Below are positions 1 to 8,073 of a stretch of 21,929 bases of DNA, piece after piece. The notes under the pieces were generated by a model. That model worked only from the letters and a program-made list of their open reading frames with translations. It was not told the DNA's origin and searched no databases. The DNA is taken from positions 1 through 21,929 of the forward strand of contig JACQEW010000395.1 of NCBI GenBank assembly GCA_016200365.1. Reading direction: 5' to 3'. The stretch is from Nitrospinota bacterium (lineage in GTDB: Bacteria > Nitrospinota > Nitrospinia > UBA9942). The number at the start of each line of letters is the position of its first letter. The stretch's first letter is position 1. A program made the translations under genes and the position numbers.

Positions 1-251
1 GATGATTTTTTCAGTCCATCTTCCAAATCTCTCAAGAATTCATCTTCATATAAATCTGTTGCCTTAAAATCGGATAAGATGGATTCAATTTTATCCTTTT
101 TAAAGGGACTTAATTTTACAGCCTTTGTTTTAAGTCTCTCCAGTAACTTTGCCTTTTCTTCTTTATCTAAATTATCAACGAGCCTATAAAGAGTATCCAA
201 GGGTATTTCTATTTCTTTGGTTATGGTCTCTTTAAAAGTGATTCGTGGCAT
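1..251 (-). CDS. Small charged hypothetical protein, C-terminus beyond window (possible antitoxin)
   Basis: An open frame begins with ATG at 251-249 on the minus strand and stays open for 83 codons to the window edge, so the C-terminus is missing. A strong ribosome-binding site (TGGAGG) lies about 6 bases upstream of the ATG. The visible protein is highly charged and has no membrane segment or signal peptide. It starts MPRITFKETITKEIEI and continues with an amphipathic Lys/Glu-rich helix (about residues 25-45) and an acidic stretch near residue 70. Small proteins of this build often precede PIN-type toxins, with the antitoxin binding DNA or the toxin, but no toxin is visible here because it would lie to the left. 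It precedes nothing else in this window; the DUF401 gene on the same strand ends 81 bases upstream. The coding call is fairly firm; the antitoxin idea is only inference. Confidence 0.65.
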   Translation of the reverse strand, partial: MPRITFKETITKEIEIPLDTLYRLVDNLDKEEKAKLLERLKTKAVKLSPFKKDKIESILSDFKATDLYEDEFLRDLEDGLKKS

Positions 252-332
252 ATTACAACCTCCATTTTTTATAGTTTATCACCGCTTTACCCATTAAATC
301 AACTTCAAATATGTTTCCTGGAAAATTCTTAT

Positions 333-1520
333 TTAAGACAAAATGAGATATTCAATAACTGCTGCAAGAAATATAGCCGCACACGCAGGAAGCATTTTCT
401 TATAAATCATCCATATATCTGCGTTGAAGTATTCCTTTGTGAGGATAAGGCAGACATGGACAGGGGAGAGAAGCACTCCCAAATAGGCTGAAGTAAAGGC
501 AAAAGAGACCGCCCCAAGAGGGGAGCCGTGGAGCATATGCAGCAGCAAGGGAAATGTGCTTCCTACCGAACCGACAGTAATGCCTGTAAGAAATCCGCTT
601 ATAAACGGGAGGATAAAGAGCAGCGGCATAAGGGGTATTCCTTTTGATGTAAAGAACTCTCCGAGGTTTCTGACCGCCCCCGTTCCCTCCATCATTTCCT
701 TAAATAGCATCACGCCAAGCACCAAGAGTATTACATCGAGGGCAAAGCCATATTTCAATGCCTTTAAGATTTTCCCTGCCCTATACCTGTAAAAGATAAA
801 AAGTCCGGTGATGAGGATGACAAGCGACAGGTGAAGCTCCACATTAAAAACCACAACAAGAAGAATTATCGATATTATCGGGATGAAGCTGTATAGCTTC
901 TGACTGGAGACCGTGATATATTCAACATTACCCTTTACCTCCCTCATGCTCGAGAGAAAGCCTGTTAAAAGCATGGTCACAGCGAATGGAAGATTTGCAA
1001 GGATAAGTGTCCTCAACTCCAATCCTGACACGGCAGATGCGAGGAGTATCCCCGGATATAGCGGCAAAATATATTCCCACGGGTGGCGAAACCAGAAGTT
1101 GATAAACCCCTTCTCCTCCTGTGACATCTTCAGTCCCTTTGTGGATTCATTGACCATAGGTGCAGAGAAATAGGCGCCGCCCAGAGAAGGCAATATACCT
1201 ATAAGCATCGGCATGGAGATAATCACAAGTTTTCTATTTCTGAACAGGGATTTTGACGCCTCCGTCATCCCGGTAAGAATATTGTTTTCCCTCAAAATCA
1301 TTTCAAGAACCCTTATCATTGTAAGTGAGAGACCCAGTTTTATGGTTATCGGATTTGATACAGCGGCACTCGCCGTCATGATTATCTCTTTAGGGGGCAT
1401 CAAATAGAGAATAGTTAGCAGTGCAGATGCAGAAAGGAGAACTATCCCTATCCTATACTTTCGCCTTAATAATAAGACGATAAAAGATAGGACTGTTAAG
1501 AGTTTGATTATATCGGACAT
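333..1520 (-). CDS. DUF401 family integral membrane protein (putative transporter)
   Basis: This 395-residue protein is almost entirely hydrophobic, with roughly ten predicted membrane helices and short loops. It matches the DUF401 family of putative permeases by overall length and by conserved features: a GILPSLGGAYFSAP motif near residues 107-120, an aromatic/charged FWFRHPWEY loop at about 141-149, and a C-terminal GSVGSTFPLLLHM stretch. Those loops resemble re-entrant regions of ion/carboxylate transporters. The substrate is unknown. The ATG at 1520 immediately precedes the first membrane helix and no better start is seen, although the upstream ribosome-binding site is weak. It is divergent from glgP, and the 103-base gap between them is the only place for both promoters. 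The family call is confident; I assign no function beyond inner-membrane transport. Confidence 0.88.
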   Translation of the reverse strand: MSDIIKLLTVLSFIVLLLRRKYRIGIVLLSASALLTILYLMPPKEIIMTASAAVSNPITIKLGLSLTMIRVLEMILRENNILTGMTEASKSLFRNRKLVIISMPMLIGILPSLGGAYFSAPMVNESTKGLKMSQEEKGFINFWFRHPWEYILPLYPGILLASAVSGLELRTLILANLPFAVTMLLTGFLSSMREVKGNVEYITVSSQKLYSFIPIISIILLVVVFNVELHLSLVILITGLFIFYRYRAGKILKALKYGFALDVILLVLGVMLFKEMMEGTGAVRNLGEFFTSKGIPLMPLLFILPFISGFLTGITVGSVGSTFPLLLHMLHGSPLGAVSFAFTSAYLGVLLSPVHVCLILTKEYFNADIWMIYKKMLPACAAIFLAAVIEYLILS

Positions 1521-1623
1521 AGATTTTCATTATAGCCTAAAGCCTTCCTCTCAAAAATAAAATATATAGAAATATAGTTTGTAATAGTAGTATAATCCTC
1601 AATAAATTTATTTGGAGGCTATA
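1521..1623. promoter_or_regulatory. Divergent intergenic region with putative glgP -10 box
   Basis: This is an AT-rich 103-base gap between the DUF401 gene (minus) and glgP (plus). A perfect TATAAT lies at 1591-1596, a plausible -10 for glgP, but no convincing TTGACA is found 16-18 bases upstream. On the minus strand the complement of 1529-1534 also reads TATAAT, but it is so close to the DUF401 start that it would give an almost leaderless transcript. The glgP ribosome-binding site GGAGG is at 1614-1618. Seen: the boxes. Inferred: promoter activity. Confidence 0.35.
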
Positions 1624-4074
1624 ATGGAAGATACTAAAAAAGAAGAGCAAAAAATCGAGAAGCTTAAAACTGCGGTTAAGGGATATATCGAGCATCATCT
1701 CGGAAAGGACTGCGAGAGGGCCGGCACCTTTGACAATTACATAGGTCTTGCTTATGCCATCAGGGACAGGCTTATAGAGAGATGGCTTGCCACTCAGCGC
1801 TCCTATTACAAGAGAAGCGTCAAGAGGGTTTATTACCTTTCTCTTGAATTTTTGGTTGGAAGGACACTCGGAAACAGCATGGTAAACCTGGGGATTGAAG
1901 ATGACTGCACAAAGGCAATTGAAGCCCTTGGGTATAAAATGGAAGATATAAGAGAGGCTGAATGGGATGCAGGATTGGGGAACGGCGGGCTGGGACGGCT
2001 TGCCGCATGTTTCCTCGATTCTCTGGCAACACTTGGAATTCCTTCTTACGGATACGGCATACACTATGAATACGGACTCTTTTATCAGAAGATAAGAGAC
2101 GGGTATCAGGTTGAGACACCCGACAACTGGCTCAGATACGGCAACCCGTGGGAGATAGAGCGTCCCGGACATCTTTTTTCCGTCCATTTTTACGGCAGGG
2201 TAAACCAGTATGTAGATGCGAAGGGGATATTAAGAAACGAATGGGTTGATACGGAAGAGGTCATGGCAATGGCATGCGATACGCCCGTCCCCGGATATAA
2301 AAACGACAATGTAATCAACATGAGGCTCTGGACCGCAAAGTCTTCGAGGGATTTCGATTTAACCTTTTTTAACAGCGGTAATTATATTCAGGCAGTCGAG
2401 AACAAGGCGAAATCGGAAAGCATCTCGAAGGTTCTCTATCCTGCAGACCACATTGCCGAAGGGAGGCTTTTGAGGCTGAAGCAGCAGTATTTCTTCGTCT
2501 CCGCAACATTTCAGGATATTTTGAGAAGGTATGAAAAAGAGGAGACCACCTTTGACAATTTCACCAAACGGGTGGCTGTCCAGTTGAATGATACGCATCC
2601 TGCAATTGCAATTCCGGAGCTTATGAGAATCCTGATGGATATTGAAGGGCTTTCATGGGAAAAGGCATGGGAGATTACAGTCGGGACATTTGCCTATACA
2701 AATCACACCATTATGCCCGAAGCCCTCGAGAAATGGAGTGTCCCTCTGTTCGAGAGCCTGCTTCCCAGACATCTCCAGATAATCTATGAGATTAACAGGA
2801 GATTCTTGGAAGAGGTCAACTGGCGTTTTCCTGGAAATCAGGAAAAGAGGAAGCACATGTCCCTGATTGAAGATGGGAACGAAAAAATGATAAGAATGGC
2901 GAATCTTGCTATTGTGGGAAGCCATTCAACAAACGGTGTTTCAGGGCTTCATACAGAGATACTAAAAAATCATACATTTAAAGATTTTTATGAGATATTT
3001 CCGGAGAGATTCAACAATAAGACAAACGGCATCACACCAAGAAGGTGGCTCAAAAAGGCAAACCCGCTCCTATCCGACCTTATCACCGAGCGGATAGGGG
3101 AAGGATGGGTTAGGAACCTCGACGAGCTGAAAAAGATCGCCCCCCTGTCGGAAGACAAAAAATTCAGGGAGAGATGGATAGAGGTTAAAAGGGAGAACAA
3201 GAAGAGACTTGCAGAGTATATCCTGAAGAAAAACGATATAAGGGTTGACCCTGAATCCCTCTTCGATGTCCAGATTAAGAGGCTCCATGAATATAAAAGG
3301 CAGCTTTTAAATGTCCTGCATGTCGTAACCCTCTACAACAGGATTAAATACAACAAGAATACGGAGGTTGTCCCCCGCACCGTTATATTTTCAGGGAAGG
3401 CGGCGCCTGCCTACTGGATGGCAAAGCTGATAATCAAGCTAATACATTCTGTGGCTGATGTTGTCAATCACGGCAAGGAAGTAAAGGACAGATTAAAGGT
3501 AGTCTTCCTGAATAATTATAATGTCTCCCTGGCAGAGAGGATAATACCTGCTGCGGATTTATCCGAGCAGATTTCAACTGCCGGGACAGAGGCTTCGGGC
3601 ACAGGCAATATGAAGCTGTCATTAAACGGGGCGCTGACAATAGGCACACTCGACGGCGCAAATATCGAGATAATGAAAGAGGTAGGGAAGGACAATATCT
3701 TTATTTTTGGGCTTACTACAGAGGAGGTTTCAAAAACCAAAAGTTCAGGTTATAACCCTTACTACTATTATGAGAAAAATCAGGAATTGAAAGAGGCTTT
3801 AGATATGATAGGGAGAGGGTATTTTTCTCCTGAAAATACCGTGCTTTTCAAGCCTCTGATTGACTCCCTTCTGCATCACGGCGACACATTCATGCTCCTA
3901 TGCGATTATGAATCTTATGTAAGCTGCCAGGAAAGGGTGGGCAAGCTCTATAAAAACAGGAATGAATGGGCGAAAAAATCCATATTAAATGTTGCAAATA
4001 TGGGCAAATTCTCCAGCGACCGCACTATAAGGGAATATGCAAGGGAAATTTGGGGGATAGACCTTCACGATTGA
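1624..4074 (+). CDS. glgP: Glycogen/starch/alpha-glucan phosphorylase
   Basis: This is a family-GT35 phosphorylase that releases glucose-1-phosphate from the non-reducing ends of glycogen or maltodextrin using phosphate and pyridoxal phosphate; it acts in the cytoplasm. The protein is 816 residues, the usual full length for the bacterial/animal-type enzyme. Conserved blocks appear in order: the N-terminal YYLSLEFLVGR (about 70), NGGLGRLAACFLDS (about 120), the VAVQLNDTHPAIAIPELMR block (about 320), FNNKTNGITPRRW (about 465), RLHEYKRQLLN (about 550) and the PLP site EASGTGNMK, with the Schiff-base lysine at residue 664. I chose ATG 1624 because GGAGG sits at 1614-1618, five bases upstream; the earlier TTG at 1612 overlaps that ribosome-binding site. 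The last codons and the stop lie in a 7-bp repeat (two CGATTGA units from 4068). The dppB-like gene follows after 56 bases. Confidence 0.97.
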   Translation: MEDTKKEEQKIEKLKTAVKGYIEHHLGKDCERAGTFDNYIGLAYAIRDRLIERWLATQRSYYKRSVKRVYYLSLEFLVGRTLGNSMVNLGIEDDCTKAIEALGYKMEDIREAEWDAGLGNGGLGRLAACFLDSLATLGIPSYGYGIHYEYGLFYQKIRDGYQVETPDNWLRYGNPWEIERPGHLFSVHFYGRVNQYVDAKGILRNEWVDTEEVMAMACDTPVPGYKNDNVINMRLWTAKSSRDFDLTFFNSGNYIQAVENKAKSESISKVLYPADHIAEGRLLRLKQQYFFVSATFQDILRRYEKEETTFDNFTKRVAVQLNDTHPAIAIPELMRILMDIEGLSWEKAWEITVGTFAYTNHTIMPEALEKWSVPLFESLLPRHLQIIYEINRRFLEEVNWRFPGNQEKRKHMSLIEDGNEKMIRMANLAIVGSHSTNGVSGLHTEILKNHTFKDFYEIFPERFNNKTNGITPRRWLKKANPLLSDLITERIGEGWVRNLDELKKIAPLSEDKKFRERWIEVKRENKKRLAEYILKKNDIRVDPESLFDVQIKRLHEYKRQLLNVLHVVTLYNRIKYNKNTEVVPRTVIFSGKAAPAYWMAKLIIKLIHSVADVVNHGKEVKDRLKVVFLNNYNVSLAERIIPAADLSEQISTAGTEASGTGNMKLSLNGALTIGTLDGANIEIMKEVGKDNIFIFGLTTEEVSKTKSSGYNPYYYYEKNQELKEALDMIGRGYFSPENTVLFKPLIDSLLHHGDTFMLLCDYESYVSCQERVGKLYKNRNEWAKKSILNVANMGKFSSDRTIREYAREIWGIDLHD

Positions 4075-4128
4075 CGATTGAAGATTATTTTTTATTCGTC
4101 AATTGTCATTTGTCATTCATCATTTACA
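4068..4128. repeat. 7-bp-period repeats forming an imperfect hairpin at the glgP/permease junction
   Basis: Two exact CGATTGA units (4068-4074 and 4075-4081) are followed, after a T-rich spacer, by a degenerate array ATTCGTC, AATTGTC, ATTTGTC, ATTCATC, ATTTACA (4094-4128). The two parts are inverted relative to each other: GACGATTGA (4073-4081) can pair with TCAATTGTC (4099-4107) with one G-U wobble. The glgP stop codon (4072-4074) is inside the first unit. The array ends two bases before the ATG of the next gene, which has no Shine-Dalgarno sequence. I read this as a repeat insertion that replaced the junction. Confidence 0.8.
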
Positions 4129-4130
4129 CC

Positions 4131-5090
4131 ATGCTCGTATTCACGATAAAGAGTCTTTATAAAAAACTTATCACCCTTTTCTTTGTATCTGTAATTTCCT
4201 TTTTAATTATCCACCTTGCGCCCGGCGAGCCGAGTCAGATTAACCCGCTCAATCCACGCTTTACAAAGGACGATTTAGAGAGATACAGGGCTGCCTTTGA
4301 TTTAGATAAACCGCTGCATATCCAATATCTCCTTTTTTTTAAGAAGCTCTTTACTGGTGATTTAAAATCCTTTAAAGATAATCAGCCTGTGATGGGAAAG
4401 ATAACAGAGCGGTTTTATAACAGCCTCATGTTGTTTATTGTAGGGACAATCCTTACATGGTGTCTGGCATTTCCAGTAGGCATACATGCTGCAATTAAAC
4501 GGGGTTTTACCTTTGACCGCTGGACAACATTTCTCTCTTATGCCCTCATATCCCTCCCCGGTTTTTTCCTCGCATACATATTAATAATCTTTTGTGTAGA
4601 GACATTTAATATTCCGGTTCTTGGGATGAGGACATTTGGAAGAGAAGGTCTCGGCTTCCCATTTACAACTATGGATAAACTCTGGCATCTGGTATTGCCG
4701 TCAATACTCGAGGCAACGGCAGGTATTGCCATACTCTCCCGCTATGTGAGGGCGCAAATGCTCGAGGTAATAGGACAGGACTATATAAGGACTGCGAGGG
4801 CTAAGGGGCTTACAGAGGATGATGTGAACTACAATCACGCATTGAGAAATGCCCTTCTTCCTTTTGTAACCATGTTCGGCATGCTCTTACCGGGTCTTAT
4901 AGGCGGCTCTGTTATTATCGAATCTATCTTTGCCTGGCCCGGCATGGGGAGGATGGGGTATGAGGCTATCCTTGCAAGGGATTTCCCGATTATTATCACC
5001 CTGAACTTTTTCTCGGCGGTTTTAGTTCTTGCAGGGACATTTGTATCGGATTTAATCTATATGTTCGTTGACCCGAGGATAAAATTGTAA
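4131..5090 (+). CDS. dppB: ABC transporter permease, OppB/DppB type
   Basis: This 319-residue inner-membrane permease belongs to the peptide/nickel ABC importer family. The first helix (about residues 10-30) ends in IIHLAPGEP, the typical DppB/OppB N-terminal signature. About six membrane helices follow. The cytoplasmic EAA-like coupling loop runs from GQDYIRTARAKGL (about 210) to HALRNALLP, and the family C-terminal block ESIFAWPGMG and FVDPRIKL is present. ATG 4131 fits the start of the first helix; an upstream extension would read through repeat DNA and the end of glgP. There is no ribosome-binding site, so translation may depend on coupling or on AT-rich leader sequence. Its normal partner DppC lies more than 5 kb downstream (10202). 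No solute-binding protein or ATPase gene is in the window. The substrate (peptide, nickel, other) cannot be told. Confidence 0.92.
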   Translation: MLVFTIKSLYKKLITLFFVSVISFLIIHLAPGEPSQINPLNPRFTKDDLERYRAAFDLDKPLHIQYLLFFKKLFTGDLKSFKDNQPVMGKITERFYNSLMLFIVGTILTWCLAFPVGIHAAIKRGFTFDRWTTFLSYALISLPGFFLAYILIIFCVETFNIPVLGMRTFGREGLGFPFTTMDKLWHLVLPSILEATAGIAILSRYVRAQMLEVIGQDYIRTARAKGLTEDDVNYNHALRNALLPFVTMFGMLLPGLIGGSVIIESIFAWPGMGRMGYEAILARDFPIIITLNFFSAVLVLAGTFVSDLIYMFVDPRIKL

Positions 5091-5165
5091 CCCCCACACC
5101 TATTCCTGCGGGAGTTGAATCGTCCTAAATGAGTATTGATAACCGTTGGGAATAGGTGTGGGGGT
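5090..5165. repeat. Inverted-repeat element: 17-bp perfect arms around a 42-base loop
   Basis: ACCCCCACACCTATTCC (5090-5106) is perfectly complementary to GGAATAGGTGTGGGGGT (5149-5165). The left arm begins on the last base of the permease stop codon and the right arm ends 12 bases before the histidine-kinase ATG. There is no T-run after the stem, so it is not a classical intrinsic terminator. Size and perfect terminal arms suggest a small palindromic element (MITE-like) or an RNA structure controlling the kinase gene. Confidence 0.85.
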
Positions 5166-5177
5166 AAAATTTATACC

Positions 5178-7619
5178 ATGCTTAAATTCAGATCAATCAC
5201 GGCAAAATTAATGTCAATAGGCATTGTAATGCTTATATCCCTCGCCATTTTTCTCTATATAGGATTTTCTCTGATTTATCACATGAGAGGAGAGGCAACG
5301 AGAATCAATATTGCAGGGAGCTTGAGATTCCGCTCTTTTGAGGCGGGATGGTTGATTCACAGGATAATCGAGACAAAAGCTACTGAATCGAGAGAATCTC
5401 TCATTAAAGAGCTTAAAGAAAAAATGAATAAATTTGAAGAGGCTATTAAAGATTTGGAATACGGAAGCAGGAGGCATGATATAAACCCCCTCGAATATGA
5501 AGAGGGCTTAAAGATACTCGATGATATAAAAAAAGACTGGAACGGCAGATTTAAACTCGCGATCTTAAATATGACAGGACGTTCCGATGAAGATGCAAGG
5601 CAGGTGCTCAACGAATACGACTTAATGCTGCAGGGTTATGTTGATAAGATAGACAGCCTTGCAACATTTCTTGTTGCTGACTATAAGAAAGATATGCAGA
5701 TATATAACAAATTCATATTATACGGTTTTATCTATTTTGTCATCACAACGGCATTCATCTCGGTATATGTGGGATATGCTATCGTTAAACCTTTGATCAG
5801 GCTTAAAAATGCGGCTGTAAAGGTCGGGAGAGGCGATTTTACCGAAAAAGTTAATATAAAAAACAGGGATGAGATAGGGGAGCTTGCCCGATCGTTTAAT
5901 ATGATGACAGAAGACATCGGCAGATTATTCGATTCAAATATGAGGCTGATTATGAATCAGCAGGCAATCTCCGAGGCATATAAGATAATCATGGGGAATA
6001 TCGCTATAAATGAGCTTCTCGAAAGGATTGCAAAGACATCGGGAAATATCATCGGCTCGCGATATGCCGCAATACATATAAAAAATGGAGGGGGCGAGCA
6101 TTTTGTATGCTCGGGTATCGAGCCTGAAACTCTCGAAAGGATGATGAAGACACACGGCTTGCCTAAGTGGCACGGGTTATTCGGTTATATCCTGAAAGAT
6201 AAGAAGCCTGTCCGTATTGATGACATCTCCCGTCATCCCGCATTCACAGGGTTTCCTGAAGGGCATCCGGAAATGAAGACGCTCTTAAGCGTGCCTGTTG
6301 TTATCGGTAAAAATGTTATCGGCAGACTCTATTTTTCAGAGAGGATTGACGGAAAGCTGTTTACCCCTGAGGATGAGGAGCTTGCAATCTCTTTTGCAAA
6401 TACTGCTGCAATTGCCGTAAATAATGCCATTATTATAGAGGCATTACAGAAGAACAGAGAGCAATTGCAGTCAATTATAGATAACGCCACATCGGTGATA
6501 TACCTCAAAGACATTCATGGCAGATATATTCTGATTAATAAACAGTTTGAAACGCTGTTTCATATCACAAAAGAGCAGATGGTGGGAAAAAACGACCATG
6601 ATATATTTCCAAAAGAGATGGCAGATAAGTTCAGGGAGAATGACTTAAGGGTAGTTGAGAAGAAAACCCCTGTAGAATTTGAAGAGGTTGCCCCGCAAAA
6701 TGACGGGATTCATACATACATCTCGCTTAAATTCCCTTTATATGACCTGTCGGGAAGCATTTACTCCATCTGCGGCATATCCACGGATATCACGGAGAGA
6801 AAAAGGATAGAGGATGCCATGAAGAGATACAGCGGGGAGCTTGAGGTGAAGGTTAAGGAGAGAACTTGCGAGCTTGAGGCTGCAAAGGAATCTGCCGATG
6901 CTGCAAATCGTGCAAAGTCGGAATTCCTTGCAAATATGAGTCATGAGCTGAGGACGCCTATGAATTCCATAATTGGATTTTCAGAGGTCTTGCAGGATGA
7001 GCTATTTGGAAAACTGAATGAAAAACAAAGGGAATATATTACATATATACGCGAAAGCGGAAGGCATCTGCTGACGCTTATCAACGATATACTCGACCTT
7101 TCAAAAGTAGAAGCCGGCAAGATGGAGCTTGAGATAAAAAAAATCCCCTTGAGTTATGTCCTCGACGCTTCTCTTGTATGGTTTAACGAAAAGGCAATAA
7201 AACACAGGATAAATATCAGCCTCGATACCGAGCCTGATACCGACATATATATAGAGGGAGATGAAAGGAAGCTGAAACAGGTAATGTTCAATCTATTAAG
7301 CAATGCCGTGAAGTTTACGCCCGACGGAGGCTCTGTCGCAGTGAAGGCACGGCTCGCTGAGGGCACAAAGACTGGAAGCGATGAAGTGGAAATTTCTGTC
7401 GAGGATACTGGCATAGGCATAAAGCCTGAGGATATTGACAGGCTCTTCAATCCATTTCAGCAGCTATCCTCCCCTTATGAGAAAAAATACGAGGGGACAG
7501 GTCTTGGTCTTGCATTGACAAAAAAGATAATCGAGCTTCACAAAGGGATAATATGGGTCGAGAGCGAATATGGAAGGGGGAGTAAATTTATATTTGTGAT
7601 ACCGGTAAGACAAGGTTAA
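5178..7619 (+). CDS. Membrane sensor histidine kinase (NarX/PilJ-like sensor-HAMP-GAF-PAS-HisKA-HATPase)
   Basis: This 813-residue kinase probably senses a periplasmic signal and phosphorylates the receiver proteins encoded next to it. In order: TM1 (about 12-33); an alpha-helical periplasmic domain (34-180) opening with INIAGSLRFRSF, which resembles the nitrate-binding P-box of NarX/NarQ and the PilJ N-terminal domain; TM2 (about 185-207); HAMP (208-260); GAF (about 275-420); PAS (about 430-550) ending ITERKR; a short coiled coil; HisKA with MSHELRTPMN, phospho-acceptor His589; HATPase with the N-box NLLSNAVKF (second Asn at 709), DTGIGI and GTGLGLAL. No receiver domain is attached. ATG 5178 starts just before TM1; the frame is open further upstream but only through the inverted repeat. 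There is no clear Shine-Dalgarno sequence. Kinase identity is certain; the ligand is inference. Confidence 0.95.
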   Translation: MLKFRSITAKLMSIGIVMLISLAIFLYIGFSLIYHMRGEATRINIAGSLRFRSFEAGWLIHRIIETKATESRESLIKELKEKMNKFEEAIKDLEYGSRRHDINPLEYEEGLKILDDIKKDWNGRFKLAILNMTGRSDEDARQVLNEYDLMLQGYVDKIDSLATFLVADYKKDMQIYNKFILYGFIYFVITTAFISVYVGYAIVKPLIRLKNAAVKVGRGDFTEKVNIKNRDEIGELARSFNMMTEDIGRLFDSNMRLIMNQQAISEAYKIIMGNIAINELLERIAKTSGNIIGSRYAAIHIKNGGGEHFVCSGIEPETLERMMKTHGLPKWHGLFGYILKDKKPVRIDDISRHPAFTGFPEGHPEMKTLLSVPVVIGKNVIGRLYFSERIDGKLFTPEDEELAISFANTAAIAVNNAIIIEALQKNREQLQSIIDNATSVIYLKDIHGRYILINKQFETLFHITKEQMVGKNDHDIFPKEMADKFRENDLRVVEKKTPVEFEEVAPQNDGIHTYISLKFPLYDLSGSIYSICGISTDITERKRIEDAMKRYSGELEVKVKERTCELEAAKESADAANRAKSEFLANMSHELRTPMNSIIGFSEVLQDELFGKLNEKQREYITYIRESGRHLLTLINDILDLSKVEAGKMELEIKKIPLSYVLDASLVWFNEKAIKHRINISLDTEPDTDIYIEGDERKLKQVMFNLLSNAVKFTPDGGSVAVKARLAEGTKTGSDEVEISVEDTGIGIKPEDIDRLFNPFQQLSSPYEKKYEGTGLGLALTKKIIELHKGIIWVESEYGRGSKFIFVIPVRQG

Positions 7620-7654
7620 ACCATATAAGATATGCCCACAAAAGTGGATAAAAA

Positions 7655-7683
7655 TATTAGCCATAAGACTTTCACAGACTTTA
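7655..7683. repeat. Short repeat TTAGCCA...CACAGACTT, copy 1
   Basis: This stretch contains TTAGCCA, then GACTT, then CACAGACTT. It matches the stretch at 11202-11228 with one insertion and a few mismatches. Both copies lie immediately left of a palindromic element. It overlaps the left arm of the DUF559 cassette by three bases. No function is assigned. Confidence 0.6.
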
Positions 7684-7718
7684 TCCCCCCTTTTCTAAAG
7701 GGGGGTGAGGGGGGATTA
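7681..7718 (+). repeat. Left inverted palindromic repeat of the DUF559 cassette
   Basis: The stem is 9 bp (CCCCCCTTT with AAAGGGGGG) with a TCT loop at 7685-7705, followed by GAGGGGGG at 7707-7714, which also serves as a purine-rich ribosome-binding site eight bases upstream of the ATG at 7723. In the plus-strand transcript the hairpin would lie just 5' of this site. Confidence 0.85.
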
Positions 7719-7722
7719 CTTA

Positions 7723-8073
7723 ATGTTATTTTACAACATTAAACTAAAAAAATACTCACAAGAACTTAGAAAACAAATGACCGATGCGGAAAGATTGCTA
7801 TGGTCAAAGATTAGGGGAAAGCAACTGAAAGGCTTGCAATTTTACAGACAGAGAATTATAGGTAATTATATTGTTGATTTTTACTGTCCCAAAGCAACTG
7901 TGACCGTTGAACTTGATGGCGGACAACATTATACAGATGAAGGTATGATAAAAGATAAAAATAGAGACGAATACATGACGGCTCAAGGGTTAAAAGTGTT
8001 AAGATTTTCAGATAGAGAAGTTTTTGAGAATATTAATGGAGTGATTCAAAGGATATATTATAATCTCCCCTAA
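7723..8073 (+). CDS. DUF559 domain protein, PD-(D/E)XK endonuclease-like (Vsr-related)
   Basis: This 116-residue cytoplasmic protein belongs to the DUF559 family of predicted single-domain nucleases with a fold like the very-short-patch-repair endonuclease. Visible family features: an N-terminal LRKQMTDAERLLWSKIRGKQL helix (about residues 14-34), FYRQRIIGNYIVDFYCP with the putative metal-binding Asp at 55, then VELDGGQHY (63-71) providing the E-x-D-like acidic pair, and a C-terminal GLKVLRFSDREV block. Length is typical. I prefer ATG 7723, eight bases after GAGGGGGG; the GTG at 7705 lies inside the hairpin. The final residues NLP and the stop come from the right repeat. Substrate and biological role are unproven. 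It sits between the kinase and its likely response regulator and looks like an insertion. Confidence 0.9.
   Translation: MLFYNIKLKKYSQELRKQMTDAERLLWSKIRGKQLKGLQFYRQRIIGNYIVDFYCPKATVTVELDGGQHYTDEGMIKDKNRDEYMTAQGLKVLRFSDREVFENINGVIQRIYYNLP

Noticed and set aside
1612..1614. TTG as start codon of glgP
   Set aside because: It overlaps the Shine-Dalgarno sequence GGAGG of the ATG at 1624.
1537..2187. 216-codon open frame on the minus strand inside glgP
   Set aside because: It lies wholly antisense to, or just before, the well-conserved phosphorylase coding sequence, shows no domain and has no ribosome-binding site; it is a shadow frame.
4068..4128. CRISPR-like appearance of the tandem repeats
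   Set aside because: Units are 7 bases and contiguous, with no unique spacers and no cas genes; this holds for all arrays in the window.
3966..4130. Upstream extension of the dppB-like frame
   Set aside because: It would overlap the end of glgP and repeat DNA, and adds residues unlike any DppB N-terminus.
5090..5165. Intrinsic terminator after the permease gene
   Set aside because: The stem is not followed by a T-run, the loop is 42 bases long and the next co-directional gene starts 12 bases later.
7705..7722. GTG start for the DUF559 gene
   Set aside because: The codon lies at the end of the hairpin stem and has no ribosome-binding site; ATG 7723 follows GAGGGGGG at good spacing.
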